Positions 10,909 to 22,599 are shown, numbered from the stretch's first letter. The stretch is 64,000 bases of DNA from Capsicum annuum (GCF_002878395.1 NC_061114.1:143751167-143815166), one strand, 5' to 3'. A program made the numbers and translations. Notes: generated from the sequence alone by a model not told the origin.

Positions 10909-11730
10909 GCCTCGGATAATTGTGACTATAGCATAGGAGACTATGATTGTCATGAAGAAAGTTATGGCAATGGAAATTATGGAGGCTATGAATATAGCAA
11001 TGATCACGAGTTGCATGAAAATGAGGGCTACTATTATAAAGGAGAATGTGAGATGAATGATGACCCTAGTTCTTATAGAGAATATAGAGATTATAAAGAG
11101 CCTTGTGATGGTTCATAAGAAGAATATGGGGCAGGTGAGGAGTATTACACTTCTCACTCCAAGCGTGGAGGTGATATAAGGTATATCTCTTTCTTATACA
11201 TCTTACATGAATCATGGTGAGAATGTACGTGAAGATTGTCAAGATTCATACTCCTCGGCTTGTGGTACTTCTTATAAAAGTAGCATTGGTGTAAGTAGTT
11301 ATACCAGCTATAGTAGAGGCCATCCAACGGGAAGACAGTAGTGTACATCTCCAAATTCTAGGGATAGTACACCTTATTATTCTAGTACCAGACATATGGA
11401 AATGGGAACCAAGGTGGATATGGAAGGTATAATTAGAGTTTTGATCTTCCTGCCCTTCCTAACTTCAAAGAAGAATAGGATCACGAAGCTTATCTTGATT
11501 GGGAATGGAAATGTGAAAGGATTTTTAAGGATTATGATATGAGTGAAGTAAAACAAGATACATATCCCAATAAATATATTTAAGGTGCGGCATCAAGATG
11601 GTGGGAACTTTTAAGAAAGCCCGATCAAACATGGAGTACCTTGAAAGAGTTCATGAGGTCTATCTTTTTACCAAAAGAGTATACAAAGCTTTTCTACTTT
11701 CATCGAAGAAGACAAGTATGCTCAAGAAGG
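10909..11730 (+). pseudogene. gag remnant with Tyr/Gly-rich N-terminus
   Basis: An acidic Tyr/Gly/Glu-rich stretch (SYGNGNYGGYEYSNDHE, YYYKGECE, YREYRDYKE) covers 10909-11117. After broken frames it is followed by a capsid-like core at about 11434-11730: FDLPALPNFKEE, AYLDWEWKCERIF, GAASRWWELL and WSTLKEFMRSIFLPKEY. The core matches the general gypsy gag pattern (F...PxFxGxxDPxxYLxWExxxE, A..WW..L, TW..LK..MR.RFxP). Stops at about 11117, 11433, 11476 and 11581 break it. The order is unusual because the Tyr-rich part precedes the capsid core. The function would be RNA packaging. Confidence 0.75.
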
Positions 11731-12410
11731 GTGGATATTTGTGGGGTTCCTGGATGCATTATTATCTTTGATGATTGGTATTATTTGAATCACATCAATT
11801 CTTTTATTGTTGACTATTTAGGGATACCTCGAGAGCCCTTGTTCTTCCCATACATCTTCGAAGACTATAGGATTTTTTAGAGAGTGCAAGTTTCCTTTAC
11901 CCAAGGTGGGTACTATTAGGAGGTTTGGTGTGACATCTTTCCCTTGGAATTTGGATACTTATGATTGGGTGCCAATTGGTTTGCACGATATAGATTTCTA
12001 AATGATCAAAATTGGCCTAAAATTATGATAGACCAATAGGGAAATCATGTTTTTCCACCTACCCTTCCCAAATCTCAAAGAAATATGACTCCAAGTCTAA
12101 TGAAAATGAGAGACAAAATATTAATAAGATTAAGGAAGTGCAAAGTGTCAATCCTAGAGAGGTTGGAAGTAGCGAAGTAAGAGGGTTTCTACCAACTCAA
12201 TCTAACTTTTTTCTGTCTTTCTCTTGGTAAGGACATGTGTATTTGTAAAAGCAAGGCAAGCGGAGGTGAACAAGCACTATAAAAGAAGATTCCATTTGAA
12301 TATTTGATGAGGGCAATATTCGACGCATCCAAAGCTAGTAAAGTACCTTCATCCAAGGCAAATAAGAATCTTCTCAAGGACTTCAAGGTAACATATCTAG
12401 CTCGTGTACT

Positions 12411-13003
12411 TTGGTAAATATGAATGATGATTCTATGGCTAGTAGCCAATTGAGTCTGAGTAGTAGCTTGACTACATGTGAGTCTCATGATTCTTTGCCT
12501 CTTATTGATAATGTACATGTTGAGAGTGAGGATAAACTAGTTGATCCTAATGATGACCAAATTGAATCTTCTTGTAAGATTAATTTGTGTCCATTCATGT
12601 TGAAGCCTACATGATAAGTGATGGTACATTGTTTAGTAAAAATCATGTTGATCAACATGAGTGTGAAACTAGTTCGTTACTTGAAGATGTTTGTGATGTG
12701 GTTAACAAGCCTCAAGTGAGTGATGATGTTAAAAATATTGGTAAATTAAATAGGAGTGATCCTTTAAGCTTGTCTCTTAATGAAAATCCTATTGTTTGTT
12801 TTTCTTATAAGGATGATTATGTGTTTGAAACTTCTTTGAGACTTGATACTTTTATTTTTAATAGTCAACTTACATGTTCTAATTCTTTTTCAAGTCTTTA
12901 TCCTTCTATTTCTAAGTGCAGTATCTTGTTTGAAGATGATGAAATCACTCCTAGTGAATTACCTACTGGTGTGGATAATGTTGATGATGTAGCTCATCTT
13001 TAG
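12411..13003 (+). pseudogene. Acidic frame of unknown function in the element
   Basis: Two overlapping plus-strand frames (12411-12614 and 12587-13003, the second 138 codons) join by one frameshift near 12.59-12.61 kb. The product is rich in Asp, Glu and Ser (LSSSLTTCESHDSLPLID, SLLEDVCDVVNKP, ILFEDDEITPSELPTGVD), with no zinc finger, membrane segment or protease motif. It follows gag where PR would sit. I do not recognise a family. The position suggests an accessory or spacer region of the retroelement rather than a host gene. Confidence 0.5.
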
Positions 13004-13009
13004 GGCTAT

Positions 13010-14100
13010 ATTGTATCTAACAACCCACTATGGTACGATAACATTCCTCCTAAAGGTGGATATCTCTTCTGGGAAGATTTAAGTACTCTTAAGGGAAAGG
13101 AATATGGAGGATTGAAAGGTGATCTTTGTGTACCAATTGCCTACTCTTCTTTGAGCGTTCGAATTTTTAACATACCCTTGATAATGTACTTGGTAATTAT
13201 AGTAAGCATTTTTTAAGGACAGCTTCGATGAAATCAATTTGCATGATACCTTTCTTAACTCTTTATTTGCTTTTAAAGATACCTATCTTAGTGTAGAGAG
13301 TATGCCCTTTTGTTTTGGTGATACCTTTAGGTAAAAAAAGTGTAGTCTAGACCCTTGTCTATAGCCACTTTATCCATTTGACCCAATTGACAAATTTGTA
13401 TGTAGTGATTATTATATACTCGACTTGGTGCTTGGTCAAGATGATAAGCAATGTTTGAATGAGGATTTCGGTATCCTTCCTTATGATAGAAAGTCTTTCT
13501 TGGGGATTCATAATCCATTTAATAAATCCATATTATGTAACAGGAAAATCTCTAACAAAGATGAGACCTTTTTAAAGAAATGGGCCAATGAAAAGATCCA
13601 AGAGAGTTCACCATTGTATTTTTCCTTTCTTGACTAAGGTTTCATTACTTGTAGGCCAAAGAGTGACTCTTATCTTGAAAGAACTCTTGTTGAATTCCAT
13701 TTATGTGACATCCTTCTTTATTATTTGTGTAAAATTGATGAACCCGTTCTCAAAGGAAGTTGTTTGAAAGGGAAAGGTTCTTTGTGCTTAAACGTTTTGA
13801 TTCCTGCATTACGTGTATTATGTGATAAATCTTTTTATTAGCCAAATGGTATTCTTATATATAATAGCAACTTGGATGATGAATTTGTGGTTGATTCCTA
13901 TATATACTACCTCTTTGCTTATGATGATATCTATACTAGTCTTGGAATTATCTTATTGGGAGGTAGGAAACTAGTTGGTTGGTCCACTTGGTTGAATAAT
14001 AATGCTTTATGGGTCATTCATATCTTTGACCCCGAAAAACCTTTGTGGATTGTTGAACCATTGGAGGTACTATTTTTATGTGGTCTCTTGAAGATATAAT
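13010..14100 (+). pseudogene. Broken frames of unknown function in the element
   Basis: Frames shift repeatedly. The best-kept piece (about 13630-14098) reads, among others, ERTLVEFHLCDILLYY, LKGSCLKGKGSLCLNVL, LIYNSNLDDEFVVDSYIYY, WSTWLNNNALWVIHIFDPE and KPLWIVEP. This is composition-wise real coding sequence rather than noise. I recognise no enzyme domain. It lies between the acidic frame and the 3' LTR. Confidence 0.45.
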
Positions 14101-14403
14101 AAAGCAATTATGTCTTATGGCTCTTAAGATAAATATAGTCTTACCTTCTTGACTTCTTGATGCCCTTATAACCTTTATGGTTTCATTATCTCTTGATAAT
14201 TGTCATAGACAATTCCTTTGTAACCTTTTCAATAGTTTGTCATGATTAACACAAAGGATACTTCATTATATCTTAAGTGTCTGCACCCTTGGCATAATTC
14301 AATGTTTATTTCCACTAACCCTAAACCTTATGCTATAAGGATATTGTATTTGTTTTTTTTTTTTTGTTTTGAAAAGTTTGGATTCTAGGTCGAATCCTTC
14401 TCA

Positions 14404-14415
14404 AGAAAGGGAGGA
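14404..14415 (+). other. Polypurine tract
   Basis: AGAAAGGGAGGA lies immediately before the LTR start TGATACAAGCC at 14416. Confidence 0.7.
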
Positions 14416-15156
14416 TGATACAAGCCAAATTGTCTCCAAACCTTTGGATGACATACTTATGATGCTCAAGGTGCTTGATGACTCCATAGTGCTATTAACA
14501 GATGCCACATGGATTAATATTGCCATTAAAGAGGGTCAAAAGACTTTTAAGAGGTCGAAGTAGCACAAGACGGGGATAAAAGGCCCCTTGGAAGGGCCAT
14601 GAGGCCAAGACACTTTGGATATGCCTTAGTCCTCTCTAGCATTTCAATAGAGGGTCAAAACTACCACTAGTGGGACTTTTCTTGCCATTGGGTCACTTTT
14701 GGGACCTAAATGTGTAATAATTAACCTAAATTATAAGTACTTGGGATCTAGCTTATTTCCTTAGTTTTGTTTTTTATGGTGAATGTATGAAAACTCTTGA
14801 GAGAGTAATTGAGAGCATGGAAAATCTTTTTTTTTAATCTTATGTAGAAATGATAGTTGTAAGGGCATTTTGATTACCCTGCAACCAAGCTTGTGTTGAA
14901 TCTTGTTTAGAAACGGTGGTTGTAAGGGAATTTCGATCCCCCTGTAGTCAATGTAAGAGATTAGTACTTGTTGATAGATGAATTAGAGGTTTTAGAGTTT
15001 AATATACTCTTTAGTTCTTAATTCTCTTATCTTCTTTGTGTCTATCTATCTATCTTTATTATCCATCCTTTTATCATTTTTCTTTTCATATTTAAATTTT
15101 ATCATTTCTATTATTTTTGTTGATAGTTTCTAGTGTTCGTAGTTTGATCGTTATCA
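14416..15156 (+). mobile_element. 3' LTR, 741 bp, TGATA...TATCA ends
   Basis: The termini are perfect short inverted repeats (TGATA / TATCA) and a polypurine tract precedes them. Inside are a duplicated motif GTTGTAAGGGxATTTxGAT...CCCTG (about 14858-14882 and 14928-14952) and a T-rich 3' part with TCTATCTATCTATC (about 15040). A candidate TATA is TTATAAG near 14730. Confidence 0.7.
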
Positions 15157-15752
15157 ATCACTATAAGACTTTTCTTGGCTTGTAATATAGGTTTGGTGGT
15201 AGGTATGTTACATATGGGTAATAGTGGCTCCACAATTCAACCATACTCTTTTTAATCTCCCTTTTCTCATTATTTATTTTCATATTGGGTGTCACTTTTC
15301 TTCATTCTTTCCATTTATTATCTCTTTTTGTCTCTGTTTTTTTCTCTACCATAACCCTACATTCTTTTCTTTTCTCAACATCATCTTCATACCTGCATCC
15401 ATCTATTCACCCCTATGATAGACACCCTTACCTTAGGCGATTTGCTTGAGATGATGTCCACATTATCCAAGGAAGGAACCTGGCCAAAACAGGTTTATTG
15501 TAATTAAAAATGGGAAAGTAAATGGGTTAATACATGAAAATAGGTCACTTAGGCCCAAGTTCGGGATCAAGGAATACTTATTTTTATTTAGTCAGCAGTT
15601 TAGGCTAAAAGTGCACTTATTCAAGAATGGCATGTGTTCCTGTCCTAGCAATCCTACTACCTAGAGAACACTAACTGGGAAAGTTCTGTATTGCACATCC
15701 AAAGTGAATTCAATAAACATCTCATACTCATATAGTATAGGGTTACATTTCA
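15157..15752. other. Unassigned AT-rich spacer
   Basis: CT- and T-rich at 15230-15420 and otherwise without recognisable coding or LTR ends. It may be the host of the LTR inserted at 15758. The 64-codon frame at 15224 is low-complexity and not supported as a gene. Confidence 0.4.
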
Positions 15753-15757
15753 ACTAC

Positions 15758-17274
15758 TGATAACGCTTAACTTACACATCAATTTGAGTGCAAGGCGCTC
15801 GTTGTCTATATAATTACCCAACAAGAGTCGGGGTCAAATTCACGAGGAACAATGTGAGTGGCGATTGAGTAGTTCAAAACTATGGTACAAGATATTTTGG
15901 GGTTTATCAATCTTGTCGAGTGTGAAAGAAATTCTTGGGCTTCTAAGGGACCAATTTTTATGGCTAAAATCAATTAGAGGATATTCAATTAGGAATGGAT
16001 CTTTGGGTTGTGCTTTCCTAGGGGCAATTTATGCATGGATTCGTGAAGATTCAGTGCAAATTTCAATTGTTGATGATATGGTAGGCTAGTTTGAAAGTCC
16101 TTGAGGTTAGTTTTTCTAAAAAACCTCAAAAATATCACTCATTGACTCTTTCGAGTACCTAACAAGTGTATCAATTAAAGCCACCAAATAATCAATTGAG
16201 TATCCCTATTTCTAGGATGATACCCATGGTATAGTTAATCTCATAATCACCCTTATGTCTAAGATAGTGAAAATTAGGAAACTATGTCCATAATTATCTT
16301 CCATTTCCTTAGTTCCCATATCCCTCTTTCAAGGATAATATGTGTTCCAAAAGTTCACCTAAATCCCTCTTTCAAGGATGGTTTGAGCTTACAAGAGTTT
16401 GGGATTTTCACCCATCCAACACATTTGGGTGTTTGGGGCTTTCACCCACAAATCCCAACTAGTCAACCCAAGCAATAGTAGAACCCATCATCAACAAACT
16501 AGAATCTACACAGATACATCACAATCGACATGCAATTACACCCTATTCTAGTATAATCCCAAGAGATAGATCTACCACATCATAAGGATAAAGAAATCAA
16601 ATATATCAAGATGTCTATCAAAGTTATGCATAAGAAAAATAAAGAGTGTACAAACCACACTTGTACAAACCACACCTTAGATTCAAAGGAATCTTCAATA
16701 GACAAAGCTAAATCTACACATCAGAGTTCCTCTAATTACTTCTTGCCTCAAATTAGTACAAATTTAAGCTCCAAGCTCCAAGAAATTACAAAAATCCTAA
16801 ATTAAGGATCGGCGGTAGGGTTGTAGAATAATGGATAAAAAGATGCCCTAGAATGAAGGGATTTTAAGCCTTAAATTGGATTTGGGGTCGGCTGGTCAAA
16901 AGGACATTTCTGTCCTTGGGCCGTTTTTCGGCCTCATGCGATCGCAAGAGATTGATCGCGATTGCACTTACTACGATTGTAGTTAGTCCATATCGATCAC
17001 AGTTGGTTGACTACCTTGACTTGGCGCGATCGCGAGCGTCACAATAATTGAGGGCTAGATCTTGATCCTGCTTCAGCTTGTCCAGCTCTTGCACTTCAAT
17101 TCCCTTTTTGATCCTTTTCTGGTCAAGTTTGCTTCTTTTCTTCTCAGAACTTGTACACCTGCAAAATATGGGAATCAGTATATTTAACCCAAAATATGTC
17201 TCACTTTTACATTCAAATAATAGTAGTGTGCACGAATATTTAGTGCAAATGAGTAGTAAATTCACCCCTCATCA
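15758..17274 (-). mobile_element. LTR of TGATAACG type, probably solo
   Basis: On the plus strand it runs from TGATAACGCTTAAC to CACCCCTCATCA (TGAT...ATCA), 1517 bp, flanked on both sides by ACTAC (15753-15757 and 17275-17279). A 5-bp direct repeat at independently defined LTR ends supports a solo LTR. The edge sequence with TCGGGGTCAAATTCACGAGGAA is typical of Athila/Tat-type LTRs. A related but clearly different LTR end lies at 19615. Part of it (from about 16.34 kb on) is duplicated at 34.63-38.08 kb. Alternative: it is the 3' LTR of the adjacent PR/gag piece and the right ACTAC is chance. Confidence 0.6.
16928..17045. repeat. GCGATCGC-rich island in LTR
   Basis: Words such as GCGATCGCAAGAG, ATCGCGATTGC, TACGATTG, ATCGATCACAG and GCGCGATCGCGAGCG cluster in about 120 bp of otherwise AT-rich LTR. 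The duplicate is at about 37735-37850, with several CG changed to TG or CA (for example GATCGCG against GCAATTGCGGG). Confidence 0.7.
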
Positions 17275-17884
17275 ACTACTACCTATCTAGTTTATGCAAT
17301 ACAAAGCTATGGTTATTCTTTCCCTGATACTAATGCCATAGCAAGATCCAATAATGGACATAACCGTATATCTTCCCAATATACAACTCAAAACAAAAAT
17401 AGGAAGGGTATCATTTTATTCAAAACAAAACTAAAAAATTGACTTCACACTAAGGTTACTTATTTTTCTCCTAGTCAAATATAACAAACATAACATATAT
17501 AACAAACCACACAATATCCTAGACATGCCGCTTTACTGTGATAGCACACTCTGAGGAAAAGAGACATGGCAACAAAAACCTTGAGTTATGGTACACACTC
17601 ACCCAAAATTAAAAGTTGATGCACTGTACTTATTTGATAACTAAGAAAACAAATAAAACATGGGAGTGGAGACATGCATGAGACAATCTAGGCACCCAAT
17701 ATAGACTTGCCCCCAGCCAGGGCAATGGGAGGCACATCAAGCTTAGTGCCAGGATGTGGTGGTGGATGGATAGAGTCCACTAAGCTATTTATTACCATAA
17801 CCAACCTCATGTCTATTGGCCTTTTCATAGTTCTTCAAACATTAAACATGACTTCCTCATTATTCATCTTGAACTTTAGCTAAC

Positions 17885-18235
17885 CCTTCTTCATTTCCAC
17901 TAATTTTCTATCGGTGGCTAAGAAAGGTCTTCCAAAAATTATGGACATCTCAAAATTGACCTTGCAGTCAAACACAACAAAGTAGGATGAAAATATAAAA
18001 GTTTTCTACCTTGACCAAAATATCAAATGATATGCCCATAGGCTTCTTAACCGTATGATCCACCATCAATAACTACATCTTTGTTGGTTTGGGGCGTCTT
18101 AGACCCAATTATTTGAACACGACCAGTGACATCGAGTTAATGCTTGCACCTAGGTCACCTAAAGCCTTGGAAAATTTAGATGTCCTAATTGTGCAAGGAA
18201 TTGAAAAAGCGCTAGGGTCATCTTTATTTTGCACT
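17885..18235 (-). pseudogene. Aspartic protease remnant, Athila/Tat-like (copy A)
   Basis: Minus strand, read through several stops: DDPSAFSIPCTI, SKALGDLGASINSM, LGLRRPKPT, VKKPMGISFDILVKVENFYI, then a degraded ILGRPFLAT-like part. The conserved active-site triplet Asp-Leu-Gly-Ala (family ALCDLGASINLMP) keeps its Asp and Gly. In plant Athila/Tat and Ogre elements this retropepsin follows gag and cleaves the polyprotein. At least four in-frame stops make it non-functional. Confidence 0.8.
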
Positions 18236-18739
18236 TAAGAATGAGATGCAATTGCACTAAATGTGCAAATCATCAACAGACTCAAAACTAATAGTTCTCC
18301 TCATTTCAACCAACTCTTTCAAGAACTTTGCATATCCAAACATTTTATCAACTGCTTCTACAAGAGGGATGTTTACAAACAACTCTTTAAGCATAGGGAT
18401 AAACTTTCAATACTTCCCTTCTTTAATCTTTGGGGAAAGGTGAAGGTCGAAAAATGGGCTTCAATACTAGTGTGACCTCCTTGCCCTATATTTTGTCAGT
18501 GTCACCTCTATTTTCAGCAACTATAAGCTTCTGAGATACATCATTATTCATCAATAACTCTTTTGTTTCATCTTCGTCTGCATCATCAATGTCCACAGGG
18601 TCATTTCTTACATCATCAACGTAGGCATGGGTGGATCAATAGTGGACTCAGCTTCTAGTAGTAATAGTTAGATATTGAACTATTGTTCTTTGAATTCTAA
18701 ATTGTGTTGCTAGGAAGAGGGCCTAGTTGACATTGTTTT

Positions 18740-19614
18740 AATATGGTAGATATCTACCGAAATTATTGCTCAAGCTTCTTAATAGTGGTTGCATGTGTCA
18801 TTACCTTCTGGCTCAAACTCAAAATATCAACCTTAATTTTCTTAAGTCAACTCTCTTGGATCTCTAAACCCTTCACAAGCTTTGCAAGCAACACTTCTAT
18901 TCTCAAACACATAGACTCAGCATCACAGTTCCCATGTGGAACACAAAGGCCACTTTTTTCCTTGTAGTCATCTTTACTCCTCCAGTAACCTTCACGCTCT
19001 CTACTTTTGTTTCTATACTTATCTCCAAGTAGTTTTGACATTGATTCCCTTTCCTTGAATTTCAATTGTCTTGATTAGACCCTTGACCCTTAGCTTAGAA
19101 ACCCGCTATCTTTTTATCCTAATTCTTCTTTAGAATCTGACTCCCTATTTCAAGAAGCCTTACCTCATGAATCTACTATATTTACCTTTTCTGCTCCAAT
19201 CACTACCACTTGCTTCATCGACAGGACAATCTGAGTTCTCAGATGTACTACCTATTAAGCTACCATCTCATCTACTTCTCTCTGCTCATAGAAGACACCA
19301 ATTGCATAAGTGTCGGCTGATATGTCTGCCACATGAGCATGCCATCTTCGATTGGTTTTACTGATATAGTCAAAGATATCATCTACATGCTCCCAATGAA
19401 GACTCAAGAAAGCTCCACCTGTGAAAGTATAAACTACAATCTTGGTATTAGCACTCAAGCCCTTGTAGAATATCTCCAGTAAGTTTCTCTCAATGATTCT
19501 ATGATTTGGAACATCCTACAGCTTCTTTTTGAATCTAAACCAATCCTTATATGGTGCCCCTAAATGTAACTGTCTAAAATTATAGATCTTATCCCACGTA
19601 ATGACCTTAAAATT
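18740..19614 (-). pseudogene. gag remnant, Athila/Tat-like (copy A)
   Basis: Minus strand. The best part (19255-19614) reads PYKDWFRFKKKL, VPNHRIIERNLLEIFYKGL, SANTKIVVYTFTGGAFLSL, DDIFDYISKTNRRWHAH and YAIGVFYEQREVDEM, the usual C-terminal gag of Athila/Tat elements (ERFKxLLRxCPNHxxxxxxxxxxFYxGL...A...LIexIAxNxxxW). A charged stretch follows (18847-19065: KERESMSKLLGDKYRNKSREREG), then a coiled, Lys-rich segment (LVKGLEIQES, MTHATTIKKLEQQF). The N-terminus is missing. It is duplicated at 39560-40430. Confidence 0.8.
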
Positions 19615-19801
19615 TGATGTCGCTTAAATTACACATCTCAAAATTATACAACAACCACAAAATGAAATATAGAATACAATTAGGTTGGGATCAATCCCAT
19701 GAGGAATAGGCCAAAAGTCTATTAAGAGTTTGCGAATGTAATTGGGAATTTTGTAAATAAAATAAAGGGTTTTGTAATCGTATGTTGTAATAATAACAAT
19801 T
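19615..19801 (-). mobile_element. LTR end fragment, TGAT(AA)CG-type (copy A)
   Basis: TGATGTCGCTTAAATTACAC and TTGGGATCAATCCCATGAGGAA parallel TGATAACGCTTAACTTACAC and the GGGGTCAAATTCACGAGGAA edge of the 15758 LTR, but only loosely, so it belongs to a related family. It is cut at 19802 by another LTR start. The duplicate is 40431-40617. Confidence 0.6.
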
Positions 19802-20338
19802 TGTAATACCCCGGTTTTGTAATTTGAATTTTTCATAAAACTTATGCTTACTGCTCAGATTGTGACCCAGGCACTGATTCATGAAGACAAATCACGCGTC
19901 GTACAAAGTTAATCATGGTATAACCAGTGAGATTTTCCTAAGATTCCATCATGGTCACGACTGGAGTCATATGAGTCATAAATTGATGTCATGATTCATA
20001 GTGAGGGACTCATGACATTAATAGTGAGATGGTCCAAGATTGTTGTCTTTGTAATGACTAAACTCCATGAGTTGAAGGGAAATGTCACAAAATACAGGGT
20101 CAAAATCATGACAAAATTAGTTAGGAGGCCTCGAGTTTCTTCCTGGGCTACGATTCTTGGTGATGACATGTGATCTATGACCATGAGTCATGATGTGACC
20201 CGTAGTCATTGGAGATAATTTTTCTTGCAATTTAATTAATGGCACTTTGATCATTTCCTTTCATCCCCAATTATAATCCATGACCACAAAGCACCCTAAG
20301 GGTCCCTTTCTCATTATTTTAACAAGTCAAATACAGTC
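19802..20338 (+). mobile_element. 5' part of an LTR starting TGTAATACCCCGG (copy A)
   Basis: It begins like the LTR at 8197 (CCCG...TTTxATTT...AAGCTTACTGC). It carries a U3 island of CATGAGTCATGA and CACGACTGGAGTCATA words at 19890-20200, a possible TATA (AATTATAATCC near 20265), and is cut by the LTR starting at 20339. The duplicate is 40618-41154. Confidence 0.65.
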
Positions 20339-22347
20339 TGACACACCCTGAAACTGGTCCTTATCGTGTGTGCATCTCAAGACTAATTTGGACTGGAGAT
20401 CGCTCTATCAACCCACCCTAACCACTTATTCTATTTATAAATGTCAAATGAACTCTGACAAAATATCCAAGTAGCAGAAATTAAAGATAATGCCAATACT
20501 TAACAATATCAAACATTTCATTAATGTCAACAATCTAGCCAAAATACCCAAGTCCACAGTTATCCACAAAACCTTCTACGAATTCGATGCCTAAACATGT
20601 CGAGATATGCCCCAGACAATAGCCAACACTAAGTTAAAATAAATCAAGTCTAAGATATAAAGTAAAAGACTATGAAATGTATGCCTTCCAGAGAACGAAA
20701 TCTCACAACTTTAATTTTGATGCACGATCCGCCGAACACTTGGTCACTACGTAGAAGAAGAAGAAGCTCTGGTCCCTATGTCGCATGGGGACATAGCTTC
20801 CGAAGATGGTTAGTGGTTGGGGTGCTACCCTGCAATTCAAGGAGAAGTATAAAATAGTGTATTTGGTCAATCCATGTGAACCATCATATGCAATCATATT
20901 TTCATTAGTATAGGCTGATATGAAGATACATATACTCATATTTAGATAGCATGTCAAATAATGGAAGAAGTCATAACAATTATTGCTAAAGCATTCATTG
21001 ATGAGACATGGGGTGAAGAACATTTAACCTTCCACCTTACCAATTTTAGAACCTTAAGCTTCTTCATTACATTAGTCAAGGGGATCCGAACCTCAAACCA
21101 ACTCAACCAATTTAACCAATTCATTAGGCAAGGGACTCAAACCACAAGCCATTCATTGTACTAGAGACTCAAAGCACTAGTCATTTTATTAGGCGAGGGA
21201 CTAAAACAACAATCCATTCATTGGAATAGGGATTCAATCCGCCAGTTATTTTATTAGGCGAGGGACTCAAACCATAATCCATTCATTAGACTAGAGACTC
21301 GAACCACTAATCATCTTATTAGCCAAGGGAATCGAACCACAAGCCATTGGACTAGGGACTCGAACCACTAGTCATTTCAATGGTTGACATTTGAACTCTT
21401 AACCTCCCTTTAGTTCATGCATTAACATCCATATAATTCATTTCAACATTTAAGGACTTGAACCATTTACACACATCAACACCATATGGGATCATAAGGT
21501 CTTCATGGAATTATTTATCAATTAACCACCTTATTAGGCCAATGTCTTAATTCAAATCATCATACAATTCAATCGGTGGTCATCAAGACCCTTACTAACC
21601 CATTCATTCTTCACTAACATTTCGATAGCACTCTTAAGTTCCACACACAATTTCAAGTTCATGTTTTTGAAATTGAACCCCTTTCTTTGCCATCAAACCA
21701 TCATGGTCATAATTTAGCTAATTATATAGATAGCAATATCATTACAATACCATTTATCAACCATTCATACTTATTGGGCCATCACACCATCTAAAGTCAT
21801 AAAACTAATCCATTACCTGATTAACAAGGTTCTTACCAACCATTTACCAAGCATTAAATTTCATCATGACAAAATACATGGTCAATAATGCCTTAAACAA
21901 CCATTAATAAGTACTCACATACATTACATCACTATCTTATCTCATTCATATTCACTAGACGAATACCATAGTTCAACTCACCATTCACATGTGACAAGAT
22001 AATTCTTTTAAATATTTTCACAAACACCTTATGTGCATACCTTTATCAAGACCAAATTCATGGTGGAATTCGTCATTATTAGGGTTATTCAAGGCCCATA
22101 ACATACAAAAAGTATCCACACATGCAAGTCATCACCAATAACATGCATAATCACAAGGTCAAGCAAGAACAAACATTATTCATCATTGACAACAAAGACC
22201 CTTTTCATTTGATTACAAAACTACCAAGTACACTTACTAATCCAAGTGTGAAATACATGGTTTTTGAGTTATTTAATGATTCACCAAAGAAGACTTGATT
22301 CCTCTTGCCCCAAGATGAACACCCTTGAAACCCTAGCCTTCAATTTT
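20339..22347 (-). mobile_element. LTR fragment with TGACACACCC edge (copy A)
   Basis: The plus-strand left edge is TGACACACCCTGAAAC. The right side reaches a leader-like segment whose minus strand reads GGCTAGGGTTTCAAGGGTG, as in LTR transcript starts, so transcription ran leftward and U3 is lost. It contains the 65-bp tandem repeat. It is joined at about 22348 to a Del-like protease. The duplicate is 41155-46043 minus the inserted solo LTR. Confidence 0.65.
21110..21390. repeat. 65-bp tandem repeat, about four copies (copy A)
   Basis: The anchor AGGC(A/G)AGGGA or its variant starts at 21126, 21191, 21256 and 21321, a period of exactly 65 bp. Each unit consists of two related halves (GGGACTCAAACCACAAGCC... 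and GAGACTCGAACCACTAGTCA...), so the ancestral period was about 32-33 bp. The duplicate is at 41935-42205. Confidence 0.9.
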
Positions 22348-22590
22348 CCAAAATATGCTTGAGAGATTATTTAAGATCTTTGATCCACTAAAAATATGTC
22401 TTAAGAGGCCACAAACACTTATATCCAAAGAATCTTCTATAGGTGTAGATACACGAATAGACATGGGAAGAGGCTCACTAATAAAATCAAAACCTAGAGC
22501 AAAATATGCAGACACATAGGAGAAAAATAATCTTTGAACAAATAGCACAATAGTAGATCTAAAATAAATAGGGATTTTACTAATGATCAC
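22348..22590 (-). pseudogene. Protease remnant, Del/Tekay-like (copy A)
   Basis: Minus strand: FFSYVSAYFALGFDF, EPLPMSIRVSTPIEDSL. This matches the stretch after the catalytic triad in Del-type protease (FDPGSTxSYVSxYFALG...MxIRVSTPVGDS). The catalytic DPGS position reads VQRL instead, so the active site is destroyed. The gene is cut at about 22348 where an unrelated LTR begins; RT and integrase are gone. The counterpart in copy B starts at about 46044 and is more broken. Confidence 0.8.
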
Positions 22591-22599
22591 AGTATCAGA

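Larger units (their letters stand above)
10531..15156 (+). mobile_element. Non-autonomous LTR element with gag and unassigned frames
   Basis: The 3' LTR (14416-15156) is preceded by a polypurine tract. Its last 40 bp, TTTGTTGATAGTTTC...TTATCA, match TTTGTTGATAAGTTC...TTTATCA at 10579-10618, taken as the 5' LTR end. The internal 3.8 kb holds a gag remnant followed by acidic frames. I could not find RT, RNase H or integrase motifs. It resembles large retrotransposon derivatives that depend on a partner element. The left LTR boundary is uncertain. Confidence 0.65.
17280..19614 (-). mobile_element. Internal fragment of an Athila/Tat-like Ty3/gypsy element (copy A)
   Basis: Minus-strand gag (18740-19614) is followed by protease (17885-18235) and then by about 600 bp with no recognisable RT. 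The fragment has no primer binding site and no gag N-terminus: it starts in mid-gag against an LTR piece at 19615. It is duplicated at 38076-40430. Confidence 0.75.

Noticed and set aside
12189..12518. 109-codon minus-strand frame
   Set aside because: Opposite strand of the retroelement's gag-downstream region; no recognisable domain, and composition fits a shadow frame.
12587..13003. 138-codon frame as a possible host gene
   Set aside because: It sits between gag and the 3' LTR of a retroelement, continues across a frameshift into the upstream frame, and has no promoter or intron context of its own.
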